From Nostoc sp. NIES-4103 (GTDB lineage Bacteria; Cyanobacteriota; Cyanobacteriia; Cyanobacteriales; Nostocaceae), in contig NZ_AP018288.1 of assembly GCF_002368335.1 (NCBI RefSeq), forward strand, positions 1,951,355 to 2,015,354: a stretch of 64,000 bases of DNA, read 5' to 3'. The notes beneath the pieces were generated by a model. That model was not told the DNA's origin, made no database searches, and saw only the letters and a list, made by a program, of their open reading frames with translations. The translations under genes and the position numbers were made by a program. Shown one piece after another: positions 56,301-63,740 of the stretch. The stretch's first letter is position 1. The number at the start of each line of letters is the position of its first letter.

Positions 56301-56427
56301 TCAATTGCCAAGCGCGGCACGAGGTTGGTATGTGAACGCTCAAGGTGTGGTGGTTCTCGCCAGCCAAACACCGAATCCTACTCCCTATAGTTCTGGGTTA
56401 ACTTCATCTAACTGTCATGGTAATTAG
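53368..56427 (+). CDS. TpsA-type secreted exoprotein (filamentous hemagglutinin-like)
   Basis: A 1019-residue exoprotein. A signal peptide (about 1-27) precedes the TPS secretion domain (about 30-270), with GNNLFHSFREFSV, NINRVTGG-like and LINPSGINFG motifs characteristic of hemagglutinin-type N-termini. The body is a beta-helix of G/N-rich repeats such as GGNI and GAGGN. The C-terminal part ends in a cysteine-containing tail (SSNCHGN). Such proteins are exported through the partner TpsB, encoded next, and act in adhesion or other surface roles. Confidence 0.88.
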   Translation: MKQVPGHILISITTSICCAIASSAALAQISPDNTLGSNVSQSGNIFEITGGAQVGNNLFHSFREFSVPTNGEAFFNNSSNITNIINRVTGGSISNIDGLIRNNYGANFILINPSGINFGANARLDIGGSFLASTANSLKFADGVEFSATDTSVSPLLTISVPIGLQFGQNPQAIRVQGQGHNISLQSSIFSPFTRGNSTGLEVKPGNTLALVGGGIISEGGTLKAEGGRIDLGSVAGGLVSLNPNAQGWNLSYENVTNFQDIALSQKALADTSGPGSGSIQLQGRNISIADGSVVLIQTQGAESAGNINVNASESLSLVGTTADGQISSNLFTETIGGGKGGDITVATPRLVVQDGAIISTVTYTAAPGGNIVIKAADSLQMSGYSPFNPSQFSNITAATFGAGAGGNLTIEASKLMISDRSFLSAATFGDGTGGNIDIKAANSVEISGTGYGEFQRTFPVGALLGTVKPTDRGTGIFTQTVGAGTSGNLNLETPSLIMSNGAIIFNATFIQGVGGNVNINTSDLQVNGSGILAGSTRGSTGTGGNITINTKQLGLQDGGIIISATLGDGAGGNVDINAADTIQVQRTPPGAVLLAGIYTNTTYGTGKGGDISINTGKVSIQQGVIASNTGASLPNGAIPLGGPGGNVVLNARESVEIAGVQPDPRFPSGLGTSGFSPSRSGNLTVSTKKLILRDGADASTATLNAGQGGTLTVNASESVELSGISIGNLTLGGLSAAAGRANLPELQATGASGDINVFTDKLIIRDGARIDVESLGSGNAGNLRVVANSILLDNQGIISAATTSGEGGNIFLQTNSLLMRHNSQISATAGGSGNGGNIDITGFSPANFVTLLEGSKITADAVEGRGGNISINTRGFFVCPTCQITASSQLGIAGQISIITPEAENNFEIVDLPQEVAKPEQVVAQACRATTTQDRSEFTITGRGGLPPRPSEQLSSGALISFDATVPTAATEVQNSFQLPSAARGWYVNAQGVVVLASQTPNPTPYSSGLTSSNCHGN

Positions 56428-56479
56428 ATAAAGTTGGGGATGGGGTGGGATGAGTTGGCGATGAACTAGATTTTTTTAT

Positions 56480-56585
56480 GGCATGCAGAGTCGCAGTGAA
56501 CCAGCGCTGCGGGAGGGTTTCCCTCCGCAGGCGACTGGTGTTAGCGCAGCGTTAGCGACGAAGGAGCGTCACCCGAAGGGAGTCA
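56480..56585. repeat. GC-rich composite repeat between tpsA and tpsB
   Basis: The 169-base gap holds an element with GCGCTGCGGGAGGGTTTCCC and CGACGAAGGAGCGTC. It resembles the composite near 40545-40640. The tpsB ribosome binding site (GAGGAGA) lies just after it. Confidence 0.6.
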
Positions 56586-56595
56586 AGAGAGGAGA

Positions 56596-58374
56596 ATGCA
56601 AGAGTGTAGTCTAAAAACTGCTGTACAGGAGATTTTAGGGGGAAGGTTGAGTGTTTGGCGACAGAGATTTTTTTTATCTTCTTGTTTTACTCTCATGCTG
56701 CTCCTGCATCTTTTGTATGGTACAAACTCTGCTTGGGGGCAGTCGATTGATCCTGTCACCCCAGAACAACCTCTATCTATTCCCTTACCTCCGACAAACC
56801 CACCCATCGAAATACCGCCGACAGCACCACCAACCCCACAAGAAGCTTTGGACATTCCCGGAAGTATTACTGTGCAAAAGTTCGAGTTTGTCGGCAATAC
56901 TGCATTCAGCCAACAAGAGTTAAACTCTGCGATCGCAGATTTTACAGGCAAACCCATTACTTTTTCTGAACTTCTCAAAGCCGCTAATCAAATCACCCAA
57001 TTCTACGTCAAGAAAGGGTACATTACTTCTGGCGCTTACATCCCAACTCAAGAGTTCCGCTCAGACATCATTAAAATTCAGGTAGTAGAAGGTAGCTTGG
57101 AAGATATTCAAGTTAACGTGATTCAAGGACGGTTGAATCCAGATTATGTCCGCAGTCGCATTGCGATCGCTACTGCCAAACCATTGAATATTAATCGTCT
57201 GCAAGAAGCTTTGCAACTACTGCAACTGAATCCCCTGATTGCAAGTTTAGATGCTGAACTCACCGCTGGCACTAGACCAGGTGTAAATTCCCTGGCTGTG
57301 AGGGTTAAGGCAGCGGACACTTTCACTACCCAAATCAGTATTAATAATAACCGCAACCCCAGCGTTGGTAGTTTTGAGCGTGGCATCGCATTATCAGAAG
57401 CTAGCCTCTCTGGAATCGGCGATCAGTTGAGTTTTGCCTACAAAAATACCGATGGTAGTAATAGCTTTGAGGGTGGCTATATCTTGCCAGTAAATTCCCG
57501 CAATGGCAGTATTAACTTTAACTTTCGCATCGTTAACAACAAAATTATTGAACCTCCTTTTAATGGTTTAGATATTGGGGTAAATTCTCGTGAATTTGAA
57601 TTATCCTTTCGTCAGCCAGTTTTGCAAAAAGCCACCCCAGAGTTCAGCCAAGAACTCACATTAAGTTTAACGGCAGCTAGACGCTTAAGTAATTCTTCCA
57701 TTCAAGGAGTGGATTTTCCTCTGTTTCCTGGCGCTGATAATCGAGGAAAGACTCGGATATCGGAGTTGAGTTTTGCCCAAGAATGGCTACAGCGGAGTCG
57801 TCAAGAAGTATTAGCTGCTCGTTCCGAGTTGAATCTAGGGATTGGAGCCTTTGACGCTACGGTTAATAACGACGAACCAGATAGCCGATATTTTCTCTGG
57901 CGGGGACAAGTGATTTATTTGCGCCTCTTGGGTCAGACAACAGGACAAAATGCGATCGCCCCAACATTATTGTTGCGTTCTAATGTGCAATTAGCAGCTA
58001 ACTCTTTGCTTTCCATCGAACAGTTTAGTTTGGGAGGTCAAGGAACAGTGCGGGGTTATCGCCAAGATACCTTACTAGCAGATAATGGCATTTTCGCTTC
58101 GGCAGAATTGCGATTACCCATCCTCCGCTTAAAAGAAGTACAAGGAACTTTGCAGGTTGCACCCTTTATCGATGTTGGTACTGTCTGGAATACAGGTAGA
58201 GAAAATCCCCAGTCCAATACATTGGTAGGCTCAGGATTAGGTTTGCTTTGGCAGATGGGGGATAATTTCACAGCACGGCTAGATTGGGGTATTCCTTTAG
58301 TAAATATTGATACGAACAAGCGCACATGGCAAGAAAACGGCGTGTACTTTCAATTGCAGTATAAAGCGTTTTGA
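56596..58374 (+). CDS. TpsB outer-membrane transporter (ShlB/FhaC family)
   Basis: A 592-residue partner for export of the TpsA protein. It has a signal peptide (hydrophobic core about 30-48), a proline-rich stretch, a POTRA domain (about 93-165, KFEFVGNTAFSQQEL and ITQFYVKKGYITSGAYIP), and a C-terminal barrel with the L6 motif region GGQGTVRGYRQD and terminal aromatic residue F. It lies 169 bases after tpsA on the same strand. Confidence 0.9.
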   Translation: MQECSLKTAVQEILGGRLSVWRQRFFLSSCFTLMLLLHLLYGTNSAWGQSIDPVTPEQPLSIPLPPTNPPIEIPPTAPPTPQEALDIPGSITVQKFEFVGNTAFSQQELNSAIADFTGKPITFSELLKAANQITQFYVKKGYITSGAYIPTQEFRSDIIKIQVVEGSLEDIQVNVIQGRLNPDYVRSRIAIATAKPLNINRLQEALQLLQLNPLIASLDAELTAGTRPGVNSLAVRVKAADTFTTQISINNNRNPSVGSFERGIALSEASLSGIGDQLSFAYKNTDGSNSFEGGYILPVNSRNGSINFNFRIVNNKIIEPPFNGLDIGVNSREFELSFRQPVLQKATPEFSQELTLSLTAARRLSNSSIQGVDFPLFPGADNRGKTRISELSFAQEWLQRSRQEVLAARSELNLGIGAFDATVNNDEPDSRYFLWRGQVIYLRLLGQTTGQNAIAPTLLLRSNVQLAANSLLSIEQFSLGGQGTVRGYRQDTLLADNGIFASAELRLPILRLKEVQGTLQVAPFIDVGTVWNTGRENPQSNTLVGSGLGLLWQMGDNFTARLDWGIPLVNIDTNKRTWQENGVYFQLQYKAF

Positions 58375-58378
58375 TGTT

Positions 58379-58495
58379 GGGGATTGGGGACTGGGGATTG
58401 GGGACTGGGGATTGGGGATTGGGGTGGGGATTGGGGATTGGGGACTGGGGACTGGGGACTGGGGATTGGGGATTGGGGACTGGGGATTGGGGACT
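58379..58495. repeat. G-rich heptamers with G-quadruplex potential
   Basis: Seventeen GGGG runs separated by ATT, ACT or (once) T lie between tpsB and the CHAT gene on the plus strand. Any four successive runs fit the G-quadruplex pattern with three-base loops. Confidence 0.9.
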
Positions 58496-58551
58496 GACAA
58501 CTGACCACTGACCACTGACCACTGACAACTGACCACTGACAACTGACAACT
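58496..58551. repeat. GACAACT/GACCACT array abutting the CHAT start codon
   Basis: Eight contiguous heptamers (GACAACT or GACCACT) end exactly at 58551, and the CHAT ATG starts at 58552. There is no room for a Shine-Dalgarno sequence other than the repeat itself. Confidence 0.93.
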
Positions 58552-61281
58552 ATGATTTATAAAAAATACCGTCGTTTATTAATCTTCATTTTTTCAGCTT
58601 TATTGGGACTGTTATCTAGTTTCACTATCCCGGCTTGGTCAAATTCTCCCAATCCCCATCGCCCCTTATCCCCAGAGGGGGCCCCGAGTTCCCCAATCCC
58701 CAATCCCCAGTCCCTAGCAAGGGAAGGTCAACAACGCTATAATGTTGGCGACTTAGAAGCAGCAGCAAAGTTATGGCAAGCAGCGGCTGAAGCTTATCAA
58801 AAAATAGGCGATCGCGAGGGGATGAGCAAGAGCCTCATCAATAAATCCCAGACTTTGCAAGATTTAGGACTTTATCCCAAAGCTTGTAAGACCTTACTTG
58901 AAGCTTTTGATATCAAAAATCCCGACTGTAGTCAAACCCAAATCGAGCAACTCTATAAAACCCTTGCTCAACAGCGCGATTCTCTGACTTTGACTCAAGC
59001 CATTGGCTTGCATAGCCTCGGTGATGTCCTACGCAGACAAGGATTATTGGCAAAGTCTCAAGAAATCTTGCAGTTAAGTCTGTCATCAATTCCCGAATCG
59101 CCCCAAAAAAGTGCTGTGCTACTCAGTTTAGGCAATACCGAACGCGTTTTAGGCAGCCAAATCCGCGATCGCTGGGACTATGATGTGGTCACGGAAATTA
59201 TTGATCGCCAATCTGTCATCGATGCTTTAGCACCTTACCAACAAGCTTTCAACTACTATATCCAAGCTGGAAATATAGCATCAGGGCCACCAATTCCCAA
59301 AATTCAAGCGCAACTCAATCATTTCCAGCTATTACTAGAGATGCAAAGATGGTGGCGTGACCAAACCAATCGCCGGATTGCTTCTTGGTCGAGATTTTCT
59401 GAATCTCAATTAATCCAACGGGCAAAAGATTTTGTCTCTCAGTTAGAGTTGAAGTTAAATCAAGATGCACTCACATTGCAAAATCAAATTGCACCCAATT
59501 TAGCTGCTCTTACTCCCAGTCGTGCGGCAATTTATGCTCAGATTAACTTTGCAGAATCTTTGATACAAAACGCCCAAATCAACAAGGTTGAACCTTTATT
59601 AGAGAATGCACTACAACAGGCGCGTACCCTACAGGATAGACGAGCCGAAACCTACGCTCTAGGTTACTTGGGTAAACTTTACCTCAAGCAGGGGCAATTA
59701 AATCAGGCAACCAAACTGACTCAGCAAGCATTGATTTTAGCCCAGGAAGAAAATATCAATGGTGATGCTAGAGAAATTACTTATCTTTGGCAATCTCAGT
59801 TAGGGAGTTTACTGCGGAAACAGGGAGATTTTAAAGGCGCGATCGCAGCTTATACCGCAGCCTTCAACACTCTCCAATCCCTACGCAGTGATTTAAACGT
59901 CAACAATCAAGATATGCAGTTTGATTTTCTCCAAGAGGTTAAACCTGTCTATTTAGAATTAGCAGATTTGCTCTTAAAATCAAATCTGAGCGATGAGGAA
60001 TTAGATTCCCTAATAGTGACAAATCCCACCATTAAACAGGAAAAATCAAATACAAACAAAACTCAAAAACGTTTAGAGTTCGCCCGCCAGGTGATAGAGT
60101 CTCTACAATTAGCAGAACTAGATAACTTTTTTCAAGACCCCTGTTCTGAAGCAGCAAATGTGGCGGTGCAAATTGATAGTATTGATTCTACCGCAGCGGT
60201 AATTTATCCTATTGTATTGCCAGATCGTTTAGAAGTGATTATTTCCTTGTCGGGAAAATATTTACAAGAAGTCGTAATCCCTATTAGTGAGCAAGAAGTT
60301 AATGAAACTCTAGATCGGCTTTACGATTATTTAGACAACGTAACTATCAATGACTCTGCACGAAATATCCTATCTACTTCTAATCCCAACCCAAGAGAAT
60401 TAAAGGAAAACCTCCAAACGCTTTTACCAACTTTTGGACAAATTTATAACTGGTTAATTAAACCTTTCGAGACTCAGTTAAATAGCAACCAAATCAAAAA
60501 TTTAGTATTTGTATTAAATGGAAGATTGCAAAGAGTGCCAATAGCTGCACTCTACGATGGACAAAATTATCTGATCGAGAAATATAGTGTGGCGCTGGTT
60601 CCTAGCCTACAACTGATCAATCCTCAACGATTAAAAAAGCAACAGATTAAGGTTTTAGCAGCTGGAGTCAGTGAGCAAATTAAGGTACAAGGAGAATTTT
60701 TTGCTGCACTGGTGAATGTGCCAAAGGAATTAGACCAGATTAAACAAACTTTTCCTGCTTCCGAGAAGTTACTCAATCAAGACTTTACAGCAAAGACGAT
60801 TCAACAACAGTTGAAATTAAATTTCCCTGTTGTCCACTTAGCAACTCACGGGCTGTTTAGTTCTAATCCCCAGAAGAATTTTATTATTACAGGCGATGGT
60901 CAAAGTATCAGCATTAATGAGTTAAGTACTTTGTTAAAAGAACCAGGAAAAGCTGTAGAATTATTGGTACTGAGTGCCTGCGAAACCGCAACAGGGGATG
61001 AAAGGGCTGTCTTAGGCTTAGCAGGAATGGCTGTTCGTTCAGGCGCACGTAGTACTCTTGCTAGTCTTTGGCCTGTAGGAGATGCTTCCACCGCCAAATT
61101 CATGGGTGAATTCTACCAAAATCTGAAAAAGCCAAAAGGCAAACAAGCAGATGCCCTGAGAAAGGCTCAAGTATCACTATTAGAATCTTTAAAGCTAAAT
61201 CCGCCTTTTCCAGAATTAAAGAATTTACCACCACATCCTTATTATTGGGCACCTTATGTTTTAGTAGGAAATTGGCAATAG
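58552..61281 (+). CDS. Exported TPR-CHAT peptidase
   Basis: A 909-residue protein with a signal peptide (about 1-30, ending PAWS), TPR repeats (about 60-480) and a C-terminal CHAT domain (about 590-909). The caspase-like dyad is present: H766 in LATHGLF and C810 in LSACETATGD. CHAT proteins are cysteine peptidases related to caspases and separase. With a signal peptide this one should be periplasmic. Residues about 32-57 derive from a C-rich heptamer repeat that also occurs just upstream. The gene follows tpsA-tpsB, a linkage seen with several cyanobacterial CHAT proteins, so it may process or regulate the exoprotein (inference). Confidence 0.87.
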   Translation: MIYKKYRRLLIFIFSALLGLLSSFTIPAWSNSPNPHRPLSPEGAPSSPIPNPQSLAREGQQRYNVGDLEAAAKLWQAAAEAYQKIGDREGMSKSLINKSQTLQDLGLYPKACKTLLEAFDIKNPDCSQTQIEQLYKTLAQQRDSLTLTQAIGLHSLGDVLRRQGLLAKSQEILQLSLSSIPESPQKSAVLLSLGNTERVLGSQIRDRWDYDVVTEIIDRQSVIDALAPYQQAFNYYIQAGNIASGPPIPKIQAQLNHFQLLLEMQRWWRDQTNRRIASWSRFSESQLIQRAKDFVSQLELKLNQDALTLQNQIAPNLAALTPSRAAIYAQINFAESLIQNAQINKVEPLLENALQQARTLQDRRAETYALGYLGKLYLKQGQLNQATKLTQQALILAQEENINGDAREITYLWQSQLGSLLRKQGDFKGAIAAYTAAFNTLQSLRSDLNVNNQDMQFDFLQEVKPVYLELADLLLKSNLSDEELDSLIVTNPTIKQEKSNTNKTQKRLEFARQVIESLQLAELDNFFQDPCSEAANVAVQIDSIDSTAAVIYPIVLPDRLEVIISLSGKYLQEVVIPISEQEVNETLDRLYDYLDNVTINDSARNILSTSNPNPRELKENLQTLLPTFGQIYNWLIKPFETQLNSNQIKNLVFVLNGRLQRVPIAALYDGQNYLIEKYSVALVPSLQLINPQRLKKQQIKVLAAGVSEQIKVQGEFFAALVNVPKELDQIKQTFPASEKLLNQDFTAKTIQQQLKLNFPVVHLATHGLFSSNPQKNFIITGDGQSISINELSTLLKEPGKAVELLVLSACETATGDERAVLGLAGMAVRSGARSTLASLWPVGDASTAKFMGEFYQNLKKPKGKQADALRKAQVSLLESLKLNPPFPELKNLPPHPYYWAPYVLVGNWQ
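58645..58727. repeat. Repeat DNA inside the CHAT reading frame
   Basis: CCCCAATCCCCAATCCCCAG-type heptamers, joined to a piece with CCAGAGGGGGCCCCGAG, lie in frame just after the signal peptide. They are the complement of the G-rich array upstream of the gene, and the composite resembles the element near 16745-16797. Confidence 0.8.
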
Positions 61282-61284
61282 GCA

Positions 61285-61395
61285 GAATTACGAATTACGA
61301 ATTACGAATTACGAATTACGAATTACGAATTACGAATTACGAATTACGAATTACGAATTACGAATTACGAATTACGAATTACGAATTACGAATTA
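61285..61395. repeat. Perfect GAATTAC heptamer array, 15 copies
   Basis: Fifteen uninterrupted GAATTAC copies (61285-61389) plus six more bases. The array starts four bases after the CHAT stop and runs into the 3' end of the convergent gene, whose stop codon (61386-61388) lies in the array. Confidence 0.97.
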
Positions 61396-62000
61396 TTCAG
61401 CCAGCGCCAATTGTAGCGATTCCATTCATAGATACCTTGAATTTCATACTCAGCGCCGTTGTAAAAGCGGACGAGGCAATTAGTATATGAATCATCGCCA
61501 TAACTAATTTCATTCACCTCAAGAACCATGCAGGGGAACCATTCCCGCTTACAAGGGCCATCGTCTTGTACCCATTCCCATAGTGCATTAGAAACTTCAA
61601 TGCGATCGCCTACTCTCAGTTTGAGTGCGTCCTCTAAGTAAGAATACTTATCAAAATGATATGATTCTACACGATTGAGCCATTGTAAACCATAGCGATC
61701 GCGGATAAACTGCACTTCTTTAGAGTCGTTGTTATGCAACCAGTCGTTGAGTAATTGTACTTTCCAAGTGCGGTTTTGTTGTTCCTCTTTCTTGACGAAC
61801 TCTAAAAATATTTCTAATTCCTCTGGCGTGAGTTCGTCTAGGGGATTAGCAACATCTGACACCCTAGATCTAGAGTTTCCCTGAATTTGTTCGACTAGTT
61901 GCAGTAATATCTGTTTCTGCGTCTCAGTGAGAGGACAGCTGGCTGCATCACAACTAATAAAGGCTGCTTGCAAGGCTGCTTCAATCTCATCTGGTGTCAT
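61386..62000 (-). CDS. Hypothetical protein with C-terminal SH3-like region
   Basis: A 204-residue protein. The N-terminal part is helical and acidic (TPDEIEAALQAAF, LDELTPEELEIFLEF). The C-terminal part (about 125-204, LRVGDRIEVSNALWEWVQD and LVRFYNGAEYEIQGIYEW) looks like a small beta-barrel of SH3 type. I do not recognise a named family. The last residues and stop codon come from the GAATTAC repeat. No signal peptide is present. It may be conserved in cyanobacteria; the function is unknown. Confidence 0.65.
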   Translation of the reverse strand: MTPDEIEAALQAAFISCDAASCPLTETQKQILLQLVEQIQGNSRSRVSDVANPLDELTPEELEIFLEFVKKEEQQNRTWKVQLLNDWLHNNDSKEVQFIRDRYGLQWLNRVESYHFDKYSYLEDALKLRVGDRIEVSNALWEWVQDDGPCKREWFPCMVLEVNEISYGDDSYTNCLVRFYNGAEYEIQGIYEWNRYNWRWLNNS

Positions 62001-62066
62001 AAGTTAATTGCAACTGAGGGTAGTTTACCTAATTATTACAAAAGTGTCAGTTGTCAGTTGTCAGTA

Positions 62067-62130
62067 GTAGGGGCGGGTTTTGCAATCTTACTCAATTATT
62101 AGCAAGTTAATCGGCTAAACCCGCCCGTAC
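62067..62130. repeat. 64-bp palindromic element, copy 2
   Basis: Arms GTAGGGGCGGGTTT (62067-62080) and AAACCCGCCCGTAC (62117-62130), one mismatch, enclose TCAATTATT and GTTAATC. It is homologous to 23238-23299. GTCAGTT heptamers lie immediately to its left (62046-62066). Confidence 0.75.
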
Positions 62131-62243
62131 AGTCATCAGCCATCAGTCATCATATTTTTTCAATTGTCAGTCCCTTAGTCCTGAAATTCAGGTAAGCTGA
62201 GGTTACAAGTTGCATCATTTAGATTAAAGTCACGGAATCTTTT

Positions 62244-62678
62244 ATGCGGTTGCGCTCACTCACGGTCATCTTGATTTCCTTACTTATCGCGTGTCTGTCG
62301 TGGGTGTTTACTCCCCCAGCTGTAGCGCTGACACAGATTAAACTATTTGATCTTTCCTATAAAGATTGTCCGCCAGAATTGGCACAAGGAGCTGTCACCA
62401 GTGGCGGTAGTGCAGCAGCTGCCAATTGTTTTATTGTCACTGGGAAAGCGGAAAACGGCACTTATAAAACAGTTTATGATGCAGATATCTTTGGGCGTAT
62501 CTATGATGCCAACAACGACTCGGTGATGCAAAACCGCACCCGTCTTGGTTCCATTGCCGAAGTTCCACCAGGAATCAGTGATTTTGAGTTGCGAATTTCT
62601 GTACCTGCTAATCAGCCCTTACCTTTGAAGCTGAAGCAATTTAAAGCCGCAGGATTTAGCGGTCAAGTCCGTAAGTAA
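62244..62678 (+). CDS. Small secreted hypothetical protein
   Basis: A 144-residue protein with a clear signal peptide (about 1-29, ending AVA). The mature part has two cysteines, C42 in YKDCPPEL and C62 in ANCFIVTG, that could form a disulfide. A predicted beta-rich fold follows (YDADIFGRIYDANND, FELRISVPANQP). I do not know a named domain. The ATG follows ATCTTTT without a clear Shine-Dalgarno. It is probably periplasmic or cell-surface. Confidence 0.7.
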   Translation: MRLRSLTVILISLLIACLSWVFTPPAVALTQIKLFDLSYKDCPPELAQGAVTSGGSAAAANCFIVTGKAENGTYKTVYDADIFGRIYDANNDSVMQNRTRLGSIAEVPPGISDFELRISVPANQPLPLKLKQFKAAGFSGQVRK

Positions 62679-62817
62679 TCTCACTAACCGAATTTTGGGC
62701 TTTCTACCTTCGTGTCTTAGTACCTTTGTGGTTAAAAGATTGACTTTTTAACCACCAAGACACTAAGACACAAAGAAAAATATATTATCTTTTTTACAGA
62801 TTTTACATCAAGACCTT

Positions 62818-62852
62818 TAATCCAAAATCCAAAATCCAAAATCTAAAATCTA
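62818..62852. repeat. CCAAAAT heptamers
   Basis: Five tandem copies of CCAAAAT/CTAAAAT. The complement type (ATTTTGG) occurs near 16704, 16809 and 23205. Confidence 0.8.
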
Positions 62853-62902
62853 AAATGATTCTAGAGACGCTGTTAAAGTCAACGTCTCTATGGCAGTTGT
62901 AA

Positions 62903-63181
62903 CTAAAATCCCTGTGCAAACGTCAAGGAAGCCAAGGTGCCTAGAAATTGACCAGCTAAAGAAAGCACCAAGAAAGCTAGGATAGGAGAAAAATCCATAC
63001 CGCCCAAGGGTGGGATAATTGAGCGGAAAAGATTTAGATAGGGGTCGGTTATCTGGCTCAAAGCGGTAAATGGTTGGTTATACCAGTTAATAGTGGGGAA
63101 CCAGGTCAACAAAACCCGAATAATTAGCAAATAGCTGTAAATGGTTAAGAAGGTCGCTAGGGTGTTGAACAGTAAATTCAT
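62903..63181 (-). CDS. YggT family membrane protein
   Basis: A 92-residue protein with two membrane segments (about 5-25 and 66-88) and the family motif DPYLNLFRSIIPPLGGMDFSP. Cyanobacterial YggT homologues (such as Ycf19 and related proteins) are linked to membrane organisation and division; the exact role here is open. It is followed on the same strand by no close gene and is 130 bases downstream of the glycine-zipper gene. Confidence 0.85.
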   Translation of the reverse strand: MNLLFNTLATFLTIYSYLLIIRVLLTWFPTINWYNQPFTALSQITDPYLNLFRSIIPPLGGMDFSPILAFLVLSLAGQFLGTLASLTFAQGF

Positions 63182-63311
63182 GGATAGTTTGGTTTCCTGC
63201 TAAGTGTCAAAATGGGCCTTATATTTGATTTTAATTTAGTCTACGCTATGACGTTTGCAGATTGTTGCCGTATTAACCACCCTTAGCACCTCCGTTATTT
63301 TGTGAAAGACC

Positions 63312-63665
63312 TTAAGAATCTTTGGTGAGGGAGCGATCGCCAACAGACTGGGTTGAACTACCATTGACATTACCCAAATGCTTCCGCACTTCATCTATTG
63401 TGGCATTTAGCTGGGCAATTTTATCTTCTAGCGATCGCCGCGCCGTTTCCATTTGTACACCCTCACCATCTGGGGCTATCATCTGACGGCGTTTGGCTGA
63501 TACTTTTTTCGGACTTGCTGTGGTGTTATTTTGTTCTACGTCCTCCTCAGCTACCAATTCTGGATTTTGTCGAGAAGCAAGCACAGCTCCTAGAATACCT
63601 CCAACTATGCCGCCTACAAAAGCTCCTGCTATAAAACCACTAGCAAAACCATCGCGTTGACTCAT
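63312..63665 (-). CDS. Glycine-zipper hypothetical protein
   Basis: A 117-residue protein with an N-terminal glycine-rich membrane segment (GFIAGAFVGGIVGGILGAVL, about 10-29), a basic stretch with a polar linker, and a C-terminal coiled coil (LEDKIAQLNATIDEVRKHL, about 80-98). This is the layout of cyanobacterial YtxH-like or gas-vesicle-like small membrane proteins. Function is unknown. Confidence 0.7.
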   Translation of the reverse strand: MSQRDGFASGFIAGAFVGGIVGGILGAVLASRQNPELVAEEDVEQNNTTASPKKVSAKRRQMIAPDGEGVQMETARRSLEDKIAQLNATIDEVRKHLGNVNGSSTQSVGDRSLTKDS

Positions 63666-63740
63666 AACTTTACCGCCTTGAAGAAACCTTGCAACCTTTA
63701 CTTGTATTTAAGCTATTTCTTTCCCTAGCTGCATACTAGC

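Noticed and set aside
58268..58549. Minus- and plus-strand frames in the G-rich tract
   Set aside because: They translate only the heptamer repeat (proline/serine/asparagine or glycine/tryptophan strings).
61285..61395. CRISPR-like periodicity
   Set aside because: The unit is seven bases with no spacers; this is a simple tandem repeat, and no cas gene is present.
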